Program-made: the position numbers and the translations under genes
The notes under the pieces: generated by a model
Told to the model about the DNA's origin: nothing
The model's input: only the letters and a program-made list of their open reading frames with translations
Databases searched by the model: none
Origin: Alphaproteobacteria bacterium
GTDB taxonomy: Bacteria; Pseudomonadota; Alphaproteobacteria; UBA6615
Assembly (NCBI GenBank): GCA_028279245.1
Contig: JANQOE010000112.1
Span: forward strand, 1-64,000
Direction of reading: 5' to 3'
DNA length: 64,000 nt
Shown here: positions 1-9,893 of the stretch, piece by piece
Layout: each line of letters starts with the position of its first letter
How positions within the stretch are numbered: the stretch's first letter is position 1

Positions 1-1432
1 CTTCGGCCGGCGCGCTCTCCTCTCGAACGATGGCCGCCAAGTACTCGGTCGCCAGAGGATGACCCTGCGCCGCAGCCCGCCGATGCCAATCCGCAGCGAT
101 CCGCGCGTCTCGTGCGACGCCACGTCCTTCGGCATACATGATGCCCAGATTGAATTGCGCCGAAGCAAGCCCACGCTCCGCCGCTGCCTCAAACAACGCG
201 ACCGCCCGAGCATAGTCTTGCTCGACAAACAGCCCCTTCTCGAACATCGCGCCCAGATTACTCTGCGCCTCAGGAACACCCTGGGCCGCCAGTTGCTCCC
301 AAATCTCCACCGCGCGCGCGAAGTTGCCAGCGGCATAGGCGTCTAAGGCTTCAACAAAAGCCAGTTGCGTATCAACGACCTCTTCTTGAGCCGGTGCAGG
401 AACTGGCTCCACCTCGTCATCAACCGGCGTAGCCGCAACGACCTTTGCTTGCTCGTCTGCGGCAACGGGAGTGGTCACTGCAGCTGTTTCAGCAACAACA
501 GGCGCCGGAGTCACAGCTGCAACTTGCCGTCTTGGATTCGGAACCGGCCCAACGAACTGCGGCAACTCCGCCGAAAGCATCGGCAACGCAGGCTTCGGCA
601 CCGGGACGGGAATCGAACCGGAGGCGTCAGCACCAGGCAAGAGTGATGACGCCACCTGCCGCTCAATGGCCGGCTCGACGGGCTCAACCGGTGGGATCTC
701 CCTTACTGTCGGAGCCGCCTCAGCGACAGCCGGCGCCTCGGCCACAGCAGGTGCCGGTGCAGGGGCGGGTGGCTGAACAGGTCGTGGTGCATCCAAAGAG
801 TTAACCGCACCGCGAGAGCTGAGCGCGATGTCTGGCCTGCTGGAACTGAGCTGAAACGCAGCTTCTTCGCTGCCCTGGGCAGCCGCGGCCTCGTACCAGC
901 TACGTGCAACAGCTGCGTTCGCCTCGACACCGACGCCGTCGCGGTACCGTTCCGCCAACTCGACTTGAGCCGACATGACCCCGGCTGTCCCCGCCGCTTC
1001 TAACCACCGAATCGACTCGGCGGGATCCGTTTCCCGATAGAAGTCGACCAACGCTAACAGCGCATTAGCCTGACCCTGCGCCGCCGCTGCTTCGAACCAG
1101 CCGAGAGCCGTCGCTTCATTCCGGAAGGGTGCGTCGTCGACCAGATACAGCTTGCCCAGTTCGTATTGCGCACTTGCGTTGCCGGCATCTGCGGCACGAG
1201 CAAACCACTCCAGCGCCTCCGTCAGGTCACGCCGAACCCCGCGCCCATCCCGGTACATCACCGCCAGGTTTCGCTGCGCGGCTATATTCCCTTCATCGGC
1301 AAGCGGCAACCACTCGTCCAGTGCAGCTTGGTAGTCGCCGCGAACATATGCCGCAAACCCCGAACTGTAGTCGGCTTGCGCAGACCCGAGTACCAAGCCA
1401 AGGAAGCCGACTGAAGCAATGATGAGTCTCAT
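1..1432 (-). CDS. Sel1/TPR-like repeat protein with Pro/Ala-rich central linker (3' end beyond window)
   Basis: Manual minus-strand translation from ATG at 1432: MRLIIASVGFLGLVLGSAQADYSSGFAAYVRGDYQAALDEWLPLADEGNIAAQRNLAVMYRDGRGV...; repeated Sel1 motifs (AxxxLGxxYxxGxGVxxD). Open to window edge, so absent from the ORF track. Confidence 0.85.
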   Translation of the reverse strand, partial: MRLIIASVGFLGLVLGSAQADYSSGFAAYVRGDYQAALDEWLPLADEGNIAAQRNLAVMYRDGRGVRRDLTEALEWFARAADAGNASAQYELGKLYLVDDAPFRNEATALGWFEAAAAQGQANALLALVDFYRETDPAESIRWLEAAGTAGVMSAQVELAERYRDGVGVEANAAVARSWYEAAAAQGSEEAAFQLSSSRPDIALSSRGAVNSLDAPRPVQPPAPAPAPAVAEAPAVAEAAPTVREIPPVEPVEPAIERQVASSLLPGADASGSIPVPVPKPALPMLSAELPQFVGPVPNPRRQVAAVTPAPVVAETAAVTTPVAADEQAKVVAATPVDDEVEPVPAPAQEEVVDTQLAFVEALDAYAAGNFARAVEIWEQLAAQGVPEAQSNLGAMFEKGLFVEQDYARAVALFEAAAERGLASAQFNLGIMYAEGRGVARDARIAADWHRRAAAQGHPLATEYLAAIVREESAPAE

Positions 1433-1783
1433 AAGAACTACTATGAATCGTGTTGGTCCGCGATCAAGGCTGTCGAATAGCGTAACAACCAACCTCTCAT
1501 ACGACCTAAAAACCTCCCTCGCGAAAAAACTATTGGATAGGCAATCAGCCCATTGGGGTAGTCATTGGGAGGCATACCCCTTAACTATTGCGCTCACCTG
1601 CCCCGATCAGATGCATGTAGTTTTCCGCAGGCAAAACGCTGGTATCTGCTACGCAGCAAAGAGACAGTACACCTTCGCGTCGTAGTCGGCACTGGGTATT
1701 GCATGTTAACCTTAATTTTCGCTACGACGCTCCAGCAAGACAAGCAGAGCGTCAGGTGTTTGGACAAAAGGGGTAAAGAGATA

Positions 1784-2368
1784 ATGCACAAACGGCTGGC
1801 ATGGATCCCATTGCTATTTGCTACGCTCTTTGTCATAGCCGCTTGCGTCCCACAGGAGGGCTCTTTGATCGTCGATGCGCCGGTGACAGGGCCAGCGCTT
1901 GACGAAAACTACCTTCTGGGACCGGGTGATGCTCTGAACCTTGTGGTATTCAACCAACCGGAACTGTCAGGCGAACACCTCGTCGACGAGGCGGGTAAGA
2001 TTTCGGTGCCGTTGATCGGCCCAGTACCCGCGGCGAACCGAACGACTGAGCAGGTTCGGCAAGAGATACGAGATCGGTTTCTTGACGATCTACTAAAAGA
2101 TCCAAAGGTAACGCTATCGATCACGAGATACCGCCCGTTCTTCATTGTCGGTGGTGTCAGGACGCCAGGCGCTTATGAATACCAAACAGGCCTGACAGTT
2201 CTTCACGCAATTGCACTGGCCGGTGGCCACAGTGAGCTCGCGCTCCGCACGGTCCAGCCGGAAATCCTTCGCGCCTCCGGACCTCAACCGGTTGGCGTCA
2301 ACGTATACACCCCAGTTCTCCCCGGCGACATTGTCGAAATCCCGGAGCGACGCCGACCGGTCAACTAG
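1784..2368 (+). CDS. Polysaccharide export outer-membrane lipoprotein (Wza-like)
   Basis: MHKRLAWIPLLFATLFVIAACVPQEGS lipobox; YLLGPGDALNLVVFNQPELSGEHLVDEAGKISVPLIGPV is typical of Poly_export/SLBB proteins. Internal ATG at 1784 preferred over the ORF start. Confidence 0.9.
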   Translation: MHKRLAWIPLLFATLFVIAACVPQEGSLIVDAPVTGPALDENYLLGPGDALNLVVFNQPELSGEHLVDEAGKISVPLIGPVPAANRTTEQVRQEIRDRFLDDLLKDPKVTLSITRYRPFFIVGGVRTPGAYEYQTGLTVLHAIALAGGHSELALRTVQPEILRASGPQPVGVNVYTPVLPGDIVEIPERRRPVN

Positions 2369-2422
2369 TTCAGCACCTAATCGATTTGGAACGTCTCGCA
2401 TTATAGATCGACTGGATAGAGT

Positions 2423-4693
2423 ATGCCTGTTTTACAATACAAAAACGCTGACTCGGGCACTGCCGACCGCACACCACCAGCATCGATGCCCGCCCCACGC
2501 GTAAGCTTCGAGGCCGCTGGCGGCCTGCAACTCCGCGACCTCGTCCTAATGATCAGGCGGCGGGGCATAGTCCTGCTCGCCGCCGTATTCACCATTACAG
2601 CAGTGTCCGCGATCCTCGCCGCCAAGCTGCCGTCCCGCTACACGGCAAGCGCAACCGTGCTGATGTCAGGTCAATCCAACACCGTCGTCGACATCGACTC
2701 TGTCGCCGTCGGCACAGAAGTTCGGCGCGATGTGGATGAGACTCTGAATAGCGAGATGCAAGTCCTGCGCTCGCGGGGACTCGCCGAACGTGTTGTCGAA
2801 CAGACCGGCCTTGCGAACCTGCCGGAATTCAACGCGACGCTGCGGGAGCGGTCGCAACTCGGCAAGATCAGGTCTTGGGTCACCGGCATCTTCGCCGCTG
2901 ACTCGGCAAACGCCAACGCCGTCTCACCGGAACTGAGGTCTGAGCAGGTTCGCAACTCTGTCGTGAGCCGATATCTGAATGCACTCAGCATCACACCGCG
3001 CGCCAACTCGCTGGTGATCGCACTTCGTTTCGAATCATCAGATCCGGTTATTGCGGCAAACGCCGTCAACACACTCGCCGACCAGTACATCGCGCTCCAG
3101 GTTGAGCAGAAAGCGCAAGTCACAACAGACGCGCAGGCATGGTTGGCCGGAAGGCTTGAGAACGTCCGGACAGAGGTCGAAGCGGCCGAGCGTGCCGTGG
3201 AAACCTACCGTTCCGAGAACGATCTCATCCAGGTTGGATCGGAGACGGTCGTCGCCCAGCAGGTAGCGGAACTGAATTCCCAGCTTGTATTGGCGCGAGC
3301 GGACCTTGCCGAACAGGAATCCCGCTTTGCCGAGTTGGATCGCCTGGCACAAAGCAGCGATGCAGGGTCTTCAAACAATGCACTGGACTCAGCAGTGATC
3401 CAGAACCTCCGCGCGCAGGAAGCGGAGATTGCCCGCCAGGAAGCGGAACTTGCCTCGCAGTACGGCCCGCGCCACCCGCTGCTCATCAATACGCGGGCAG
3501 AGTTGGCTGAGATCCGCGGCCGTATACAGGGCGAGCTCGGCCTGTTGGTATCCAATCAGCGTAATGAGCTTCAGGTCGCCCGTGCTCGGGTTGCCGCGCT
3601 CGATACTGACCTCCGACGCCTGCAGGGCCAGGCTTCGGACGCCAATCAGTCCCAGGTCAGGCTGCGTGAGCTGGAACGTGAGGCCGAGTCCGCTCGCCAA
3701 TTGTTCCAAACATTCCTGAACCGATACAAGGAAATCGAGGACCAGGAAGGGCTGCAAACGCCGGACGCCCGCATCATTTCTTACGCCGCGGTTCCGAATA
3801 ACCCTTCAAGCCCGAATCGTCAGTTGATCGTTGCGGTCGCATTCTTGATGTCAACGATTGTCGGACTGCTGCTGGTGTTCGCTGTGGAGCATTTCGACCG
3901 CGGTTTCCGGAGTTCCGACCAGATCGATGCCGAGATGGGTGTCCCCTCACTCGGACTTGTTCCAGGGCTGGAACGGGCTGACCTTAAGCGCGGTCCGGCT
4001 GAATCGTTTGTTCTCTCTAACCCGACCTCAGCCTTCGCCGAATCCTTCCGCACCTTGCGGACGAATCTGCACCTTGCGGATAGGCAGACGCCACCAAAGG
4101 TCATTCTCTTCACCTCGGCACTCCCGGGAGAGGGCAAAACGACGTCAGCCGTCTCGTTGGCACGGCTTGCCGCGGCGATGGGCGAAAGCGTGCTCCTCAT
4201 CGATGCGGACAATCGCCGGCCCCGTGCGCACGATGCTTTGGGTCTGAGCAAAGAGCCGGGCATCGTCGAGTACCTCGAAGATCAAGCGAGCCTCTGGGAC
4301 ATCATCCAGTCCGATACAGAGTCTCCGCTCCACTTCGTCTCGGCTGGCCGCCCGATCACGAACAGCATAGAGCTGTGGCGTTCGGACCAACTCAAATACT
4401 TCCTCTCCCAGCTACAGAGTCGCTACGACCTCATTATCATCGACTCCTCGCCAGTCCTTGCCGTAGCCGACGCGCGAATCCTATCGTCTGTGGCCGACGC
4501 GACAGTATTCGTTACCAAATGGCGCGACACAAAGCGCGAAGCGGCGATCCACGGCGTGCAACAGACGCTGGAGGCAGGCGCAAATCTAGCGGGCGTACTT
4601 CTCACCCAGGTGAACGTCCGAGAGCACGCGCGATATGGGTTCAGCGACTCTGGATACTACCAGTCCTACTACACCGGCTACGCCGACAGCTGA
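2423..4693 (+). CDS. Polysaccharide co-polymerase / tyrosine autokinase (Wzc/GumC-ExoP type)
   Basis: N-terminal Wzz-like domain, coiled-coil, Walker A SALPGEGKTTSAVSLA, Walker A' LLIDADNRRP, C-terminal Tyr cluster YGFSDSGYYQSYYTGYADS. Confidence 0.92.
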   Translation: MPVLQYKNADSGTADRTPPASMPAPRVSFEAAGGLQLRDLVLMIRRRGIVLLAAVFTITAVSAILAAKLPSRYTASATVLMSGQSNTVVDIDSVAVGTEVRRDVDETLNSEMQVLRSRGLAERVVEQTGLANLPEFNATLRERSQLGKIRSWVTGIFAADSANANAVSPELRSEQVRNSVVSRYLNALSITPRANSLVIALRFESSDPVIAANAVNTLADQYIALQVEQKAQVTTDAQAWLAGRLENVRTEVEAAERAVETYRSENDLIQVGSETVVAQQVAELNSQLVLARADLAEQESRFAELDRLAQSSDAGSSNNALDSAVIQNLRAQEAEIARQEAELASQYGPRHPLLINTRAELAEIRGRIQGELGLLVSNQRNELQVARARVAALDTDLRRLQGQASDANQSQVRLRELEREAESARQLFQTFLNRYKEIEDQEGLQTPDARIISYAAVPNNPSSPNRQLIVAVAFLMSTIVGLLLVFAVEHFDRGFRSSDQIDAEMGVPSLGLVPGLERADLKRGPAESFVLSNPTSAFAESFRTLRTNLHLADRQTPPKVILFTSALPGEGKTTSAVSLARLAAAMGESVLLIDADNRRPRAHDALGLSKEPGIVEYLEDQASLWDIIQSDTESPLHFVSAGRPITNSIELWRSDQLKYFLSQLQSRYDLIIIDSSPVLAVADARILSSVADATVFVTKWRDTKREAAIHGVQQTLEAGANLAGVLLTQVNVREHARYGFSDSGYYQSYYTGYADS

Positions 4694-4725
4694 GCTGACC
4701 GGATTATTTGAACGGTGATGACATT

Positions 4726-5484
4726 ATGCAGAACACAGTACCGTCCTATTTTGGACTGAAGATCTATACCGATACGCAGAAATCAGCGATTTCCACTATT
4801 CAACAAAACATCGAAACGAAGACCCCAACTTTTATCGCCTGCCTCAATGTCTACAAGATGTCCTATGCATTTCGTATGCCAGGCTTCTCGAAGATCTTGA
4901 GTAAGGCAAACATGCTGATAACTGACGGTGTAAGTGTCTTGTTGACAGCCCGTCTTCTCGGCTGCCCAGTCAAAGAGCGCATTACCGGTGTTCAACTCTT
5001 TTGCGATCTGCTGGAGGTCGCCCACCAGCACCGCTACCGCATCTTCTTCCTCGGCAGCCAGGAGGCGGTTCTCCAGAAGGTGCTAGACAAGATCAGGGCA
5101 GAGTACCCGAACTTGATTGTCGCCGGATACCAGAACGGCTTTTTCGAGGATGAAGCGGCAATAGCAGACAGGATTCGCGAGAGCAACTCCGACATCCTTT
5201 TTGTCGCGATGGGTTCGCCCAAGCAAGAACTGTTTATGGAGCAGTACGCGGATCGCCTTGGTGTACCTATTCGAATGGGTGTCGGCGGATCATTCGACGT
5301 CTTCAGCGGCCTGACCCCTCGCGCGCCCCTTCTTTCACAGAAGCTTGGCCTAGAGTGGCTCTATCGGTGTGTTGTTGAGCCCAAGAAATACTTACGCCGC
5401 TATTCACAAACGATACCGATTTTTCTTTATGAATTCACCAAGCATTATCTGTCGTTCGGGCGATCGCGACGAAGCACTTCATAG
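4726..5484 (+). CDS. WecG/TagA/CpsF family glycosyltransferase
   Basis: ITDGVSVLLTARLLGCPVKERITGVQL; RIFFLGSQEAVLQKVLDKI; VAMGSPKQELFM; GVGGSFDVFSG motifs. TTG at 4708 is an alternative start. Confidence 0.9.
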   Translation: MQNTVPSYFGLKIYTDTQKSAISTIQQNIETKTPTFIACLNVYKMSYAFRMPGFSKILSKANMLITDGVSVLLTARLLGCPVKERITGVQLFCDLLEVAHQHRYRIFFLGSQEAVLQKVLDKIRAEYPNLIVAGYQNGFFEDEAAIADRIRESNSDILFVAMGSPKQELFMEQYADRLGVPIRMGVGGSFDVFSGLTPRAPLLSQKLGLEWLYRCVVEPKKYLRRYSQTIPIFLYEFTKHYLSFGRSRRSTS

Positions 5485-6682
5485 TCTGGGCAGCACAGCC
5501 ATAGCCATCAGTCCGAACAAGGCTGACCTCCACGGCATCTACCACGCCCTCGAGGTACGGCTGCGCGCGGCAGACTACAAGGGCTGGGACCCATTCGACG
5601 GCCTCAACAGCCAAGTATTCAATGCGCTGGGCATGAATCGCAGTGCCCTGTTGAGGCTCATCTGGATCCAGCTATTCAAACGTTCGCCAGTAAACTTCCG
5701 TCGACTGGCGGCTGTCCCGCCCACCCAGAACCCCAAAGCCATCGCACTCATGTCGATGGCATACGCGAAAATGGGGGACACCAGCCGCCAGCGTGAGCTG
5801 ATCCAACGCCTACTTGCGACCCAGCTCCCAAGCGGTGGATGGGGCTATCCGTTCGATTGGCAGGCCCGCGCCTTCTATGTTCCGACTGGTACGCCCAACG
5901 TCATTTGCACGGCCTATGCCGTTCAGGCTCTCTGTGAACATACGCGTGCGACTGGAGCCGACCATCGGGATCCAATCGGCCGCGCCGCCGACTTTATCGC
6001 AGCCCAACTTGTGCGCCGGAACGACGGACAAGCATACATCGCCTACATCCCCACCACGGACGCCCTTGTTCACAACGCTAGTTTGTGGGGCGCCTACGTA
6101 CTTGCAGCAGCCATTGGCCTCAGCGCTAGCCACGAACGCTCCCTAGTTCAAGAAGTCGTCCGGAACTCGACATCCGCGCAAGGAAAGGACGGCTCTTGGG
6201 TGTATGGGAACAGGTCTCATCACCAGTTCGTCGACAGCTTTCACACTGGGTTCAATCTCCACGCCCTGAGACTGATAGACGGTCTGATTCCCGAGCTGGA
6301 ACTAGCGGGGCCAATCGACAAGGGTCTGGAATACTACGTGGCGAATTTCTTCGAAGAGGATGGCAGGCCCAAGTACTACAACAGCTCTGCCTGGCCAGCT
6401 GACTGCCACTGTACCGCCCAAGCTTGCGTGACCCTACTTCACGAAACATCGCCCATGGCGCATCGTGAACTCGCGACCAAGGTCCTATTCTGGACAATCA
6501 AGAACATGTGGAGATCGAACCAGGGCTATTTCAGATATCAGCGCCATCGTTTCTACACAAACAGCATCGACTATATCCGGTGGACGCAAGCTTGGATGTT
6601 CTTGGCCATTGCCCACAGTCTCACCAGTTCTAATGAGCCTGACAGCCCCGGAATCCACGTTGGTCATCTCCCGAAAGAATAG
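5429..6682 (+). CDS. Prenyltransferase/terpene-cyclase-like alpha-alpha toroid repeat protein, function unknown
   Basis: Repeated helix-pair motifs (LPSGGWGYPFDWQ, GKDGSWVYG, DCHCTAQACVTLL). First 56 nt overlap the preceding glycosyltransferase in another frame. Confidence 0.6.
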   Translation: MNSPSIICRSGDRDEALHSLGSTAIAISPNKADLHGIYHALEVRLRAADYKGWDPFDGLNSQVFNALGMNRSALLRLIWIQLFKRSPVNFRRLAAVPPTQNPKAIALMSMAYAKMGDTSRQRELIQRLLATQLPSGGWGYPFDWQARAFYVPTGTPNVICTAYAVQALCEHTRATGADHRDPIGRAADFIAAQLVRRNDGQAYIAYIPTTDALVHNASLWGAYVLAAAIGLSASHERSLVQEVVRNSTSAQGKDGSWVYGNRSHHQFVDSFHTGFNLHALRLIDGLIPELELAGPIDKGLEYYVANFFEEDGRPKYYNSSAWPADCHCTAQACVTLLHETSPMAHRELATKVLFWTIKNMWRSNQGYFRYQRHRFYTNSIDYIRWTQAWMFLAIAHSLTSSNEPDSPGIHVGHLPKE

Positions 6683-6761
6683 CCAAACCAAAGAAACGCA
6701 TACTACCTCGGCGCCGTGGAACGGCGCTTTGTTTCACCTTATTTAGTGTTACCACGCTGAG

Positions 6762-8312
6762 GTGAAGTTGTATCCGCAAAAGCGCCCGGATAGCCAACCG
6801 AAACAATCGATCGACCGGAGCCAACGAGTGTTGACGACCAACGCGCAAGACGCTGCGACATTCACAAGTGCCGGCCAATCACGATCGGCTCGATTGCCCG
6901 TATCCCGTGTAGTTTTCCTCGACTTCGTGCGGCTTGCAGATATCCTCGCCGTCTCGCTAGGCGCCGTTGCTGCCTACGTGATTTATGTGGTCGGTATTCA
7001 GGAAGCCGCACTGAGGATTTGGGAACCGGAATTCAGTGCAGCCACGCTTGTCGGTATCTTTGTTGCGGTTGTCAGCCTAAACCTCTCCGGCACCTATCGA
7101 TTTGACCGGCTGGGAAGTCTCCCGTTCCAAGTCTCCCGCGCGTCGATTGCTTGGGCGATTGCATTGGCAATCCTGCTGTTGCTGGCATTCATGACGAAGA
7201 CCTCGGCGCTTTTCTCACGCGGTTGGTTCGTTGTGTGGTTTGCCACCACCTCTGGGCTCATCTTCGTCGTCCGCTATGCCGCCTATCAGCGGGTGCAGCA
7301 GTGGCAACGGGAAGGACGCCTACAAACGACAGTCGCCATTGTCGGCAGCGGCGAGGAGGGAGCACGCCTCGTTCGAAGTCTCCGGGCGATGCCAACCGAT
7401 GACATCCGCATATCAGGCATTTATGACGACCGTGAAAGCCGTCGGCCAACCGCCATTGACGGCATCCCGGTTCTCGGCACCGTGAGCGAATTGATTGAGG
7501 CGGGTAAAGACGACTCAATCGACCGAATCCTAATTGCGTTGCCACTCGCCGCAGAGCAGCGCATCAAACACATCTCGCACAGTCTTCAGCAACTGCCGAC
7601 TGATATTGAACTCAGCCTCGATGTCGCTGGCCGCGGTTTCTTGCATTCTGGACTGGTGCAGGTAGGTACCGCACCCGCACTACGACTAGTGCGGAAGCCG
7701 CTGTCAGACTGGCATGCGGTACTCAAAGCAGTCGAAGACAAGGCAGTTTCGGCGCTCATCCTCGTCACGATTATGCCTGTCCTCGCCGCCATCGCCACAG
7801 CAATCAAGCTGGACAGTCCGGGGCCTGTCCTATTCCGGCAGCGACGTTTCGGCTTCAATAATCGAGAAATCGTCGTCTACAAGTTCCGGACCATGTTCCA
7901 AGATCTTGGCGACCCGTCAGGTGCGAAGCAGACCGTTCGGAACGACCCACGCGTTACGCGGGTCGGTCGCTTCCTCCGCCGCTCGAACCTCGACGAGCTG
8001 CCTCAATTCATAAACGTACTGCAGGGACGGCTGTCGGTCGTTGGCCCCCGCCCACACGCACTTACCATGCGCGCCGCGGACAAACTCTATCATGAAGCGG
8101 TCGACGACTACGCGGTGCGCCACCGCGTCAAACCAGGCATCACCGGGTGGGCGCAGGTCAATGGCCTACGCGGTGAAACCGACACGATGGAGAAGGCAAC
8201 GAACCGCGTCCGGTACGACCTCTACTACATCGACAATTGGTCATTGTTCTTCGACATCAAGATTATCTTTTTGACTGTGCTCCGCGGGTTCCGCGACCCG
8301 AACGCCTACTAG
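6762..8312 (+). CDS. Undecaprenyl-phosphate sugar phosphotransferase (WcaJ-type polyprenyl glycosylphosphotransferase)
   Basis: N-terminal TM helices, CoA-binding-like domain, C-terminal PGPVLFRQRRFGFNNREIVVYKFRTM and LDELPQFINVLQGRLSVVGPRPH ... KPGITGWAQVNGLRGET. Confidence 0.93.
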   Translation: MKLYPQKRPDSQPKQSIDRSQRVLTTNAQDAATFTSAGQSRSARLPVSRVVFLDFVRLADILAVSLGAVAAYVIYVVGIQEAALRIWEPEFSAATLVGIFVAVVSLNLSGTYRFDRLGSLPFQVSRASIAWAIALAILLLLAFMTKTSALFSRGWFVVWFATTSGLIFVVRYAAYQRVQQWQREGRLQTTVAIVGSGEEGARLVRSLRAMPTDDIRISGIYDDRESRRPTAIDGIPVLGTVSELIEAGKDDSIDRILIALPLAAEQRIKHISHSLQQLPTDIELSLDVAGRGFLHSGLVQVGTAPALRLVRKPLSDWHAVLKAVEDKAVSALILVTIMPVLAAIATAIKLDSPGPVLFRQRRFGFNNREIVVYKFRTMFQDLGDPSGAKQTVRNDPRVTRVGRFLRRSNLDELPQFINVLQGRLSVVGPRPHALTMRAADKLYHEAVDDYAVRHRVKPGITGWAQVNGLRGETDTMEKATNRVRYDLYYIDNWSLFFDIKIIFLTVLRGFRDPNAY

Positions 8313-8323
8313 GTGTCAGTCCG

Positions 8324-9862
8324 ATGCAAGACGGAGCAGGGCCAGTCGCGCACCACAACCTAACGGCCGTCTCCATATTCGGCGCAGCGACGATGATCGC
8401 CGGTTCGGGCGGGCGGCTGGTACTGCAGTTCTTGATGCTGGCCATCCTCGCGCGAATATTGACACCAGCAGACTTTGGCCTGGTGGGCGCAACAACAGTG
8501 GTGATGGGGATTGGTGAGATTCTCGTTACAATTGGCTTTGGCGCTGCCCTGGTTCAGCGTCCCGATCTGACAGAGCAGCACATTCGAACGGCTTTCTCCG
8601 TAACGATTGTTCTTGGCATCGCGCTGACCACGCTGACAATTCTGATGTCAGATGAGATTGCCGGGCTGTTTCGCATCCCCGAGTTGTCAGACCTGGTCAA
8701 GCTCGGCGCATTCATGCTCTTGATAAAGAGCAGTGCTGTTGTCGCCGAGGCGTTGTTGTTCCGGAAGAGACGGTTCAAGGCATTAGCCCTGGTTCTATTC
8801 ATCTCCAATTTCATCGGCTTGGTAATAGTAGGATTACCACTCGCGCTGGCAGGTTTTGGCGCTTGGTCTCTGGTTGCCGCGACCATAACAACAGCAGCCG
8901 TCACGGCCGGCGCACAACTCTGGATGGCCGGCCATCCGAAGAAACCGATGTTTGACAGGAAAGCAGCCGGGCAACTGATGCGGTACGGTGGCGGCCAATC
9001 GCTATCTGCAGTGTTCAACAGCGTCTCCCGTCAGGTCGATAACCTTGTTGTGGGCCGGGTCCTCGGAGCAGAGGCACTCGGTTTGTATGGCCGCGCCTAT
9101 CAAATCATGTCGCTTCCCGGGATTCTCATCGGAGACGCAATCCAGTCGGTCTTTTTCCCGGTGTTTTCGAACGTACAGACCAACAACCGGCGACTGTCGC
9201 GCGGCTATAGAACCGCCCTCGCCGCCATCGCAATCGGCGTCGCGCCGGCATCGGTTCTCCTTGCTATCCTCGCCCCGGAACTGATTCTGCTTGTCTTGGG
9301 ACCAGGATGGGAGGGCATCGTCACCCCCCTTCAGATATTGGCGGCTGCGATGGTTTTTCGTGTTGGCCAGAAGGTTGGCGACGCAATTGTCAAAGCAAAG
9401 GCGGCAGTGTATCGGCGTGCTTTCCTTGTTGGCATGTTTGCTCTGTCGGTCTTCCTCTTCTCCTGGGCCGGAACGCCATGGGGTCTCACCGGCGTTGCGA
9501 TCGGTGTCCTAGTTGCCATCGTCGCCTATTACGTCTCCATGAGCGTTTTCGCGGCGCGCCTGACCGAGACATCGATCCTCGATCTCATTGCAACTCACCG
9601 CGGGGGAGCGGCGATCGCAGCGGTGGTTGGAGCTATCGCTTTGCCAGCCGCCTATTACCTGCGGACCATTGACGCCGCTCCTATCACGATTGTCATCGGC
9701 ACAACTCTAGCGGCCTTTGTCTTCGTTTCCTTGGTGGTTCGAACCGCTCCCAGGACGGTTCTCGGTAGCGACGGCCTACAAGCTTCGGCACAGATCTTCG
9801 ATACGGCCCCGCAACTGCATCGAATTCAGCAGTTTCTGTTGCCCGTCACCAAACTGGGTTAG
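8324..9862 (+). CDS. Oligosaccharide flippase / lipopolysaccharide biosynthesis protein (Wzx-like, MOP superfamily)
   Basis: Polytopic membrane protein; ILARILTPADFGLVGATTVV ... FGAALVQRPDLT typical of WzxC-type flippases. Start at internal ATG 8324. Confidence 0.9.
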   Translation: MQDGAGPVAHHNLTAVSIFGAATMIAGSGGRLVLQFLMLAILARILTPADFGLVGATTVVMGIGEILVTIGFGAALVQRPDLTEQHIRTAFSVTIVLGIALTTLTILMSDEIAGLFRIPELSDLVKLGAFMLLIKSSAVVAEALLFRKRRFKALALVLFISNFIGLVIVGLPLALAGFGAWSLVAATITTAAVTAGAQLWMAGHPKKPMFDRKAAGQLMRYGGGQSLSAVFNSVSRQVDNLVVGRVLGAEALGLYGRAYQIMSLPGILIGDAIQSVFFPVFSNVQTNNRRLSRGYRTALAAIAIGVAPASVLLAILAPELILLVLGPGWEGIVTPLQILAAAMVFRVGQKVGDAIVKAKAAVYRRAFLVGMFALSVFLFSWAGTPWGLTGVAIGVLVAIVAYYVSMSVFAARLTETSILDLIATHRGGAAIAAVVGAIALPAAYYLRTIDAAPITIVIGTTLAAFVFVSLVVRTAPRTVLGSDGLQASAQIFDTAPQLHRIQQFLLPVTKLG

Positions 9863-9893
9863 GACGTCGTGAGAGTGGAATAGTGGAGCAGAC

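Noticed and set aside
1555-1580. GGGGTA...TACCCC inverted repeat upstream of the export gene
   Set aside because: Only 6-bp arms with a 14-bp spacer; could be a regulator site but too weak alone to report.
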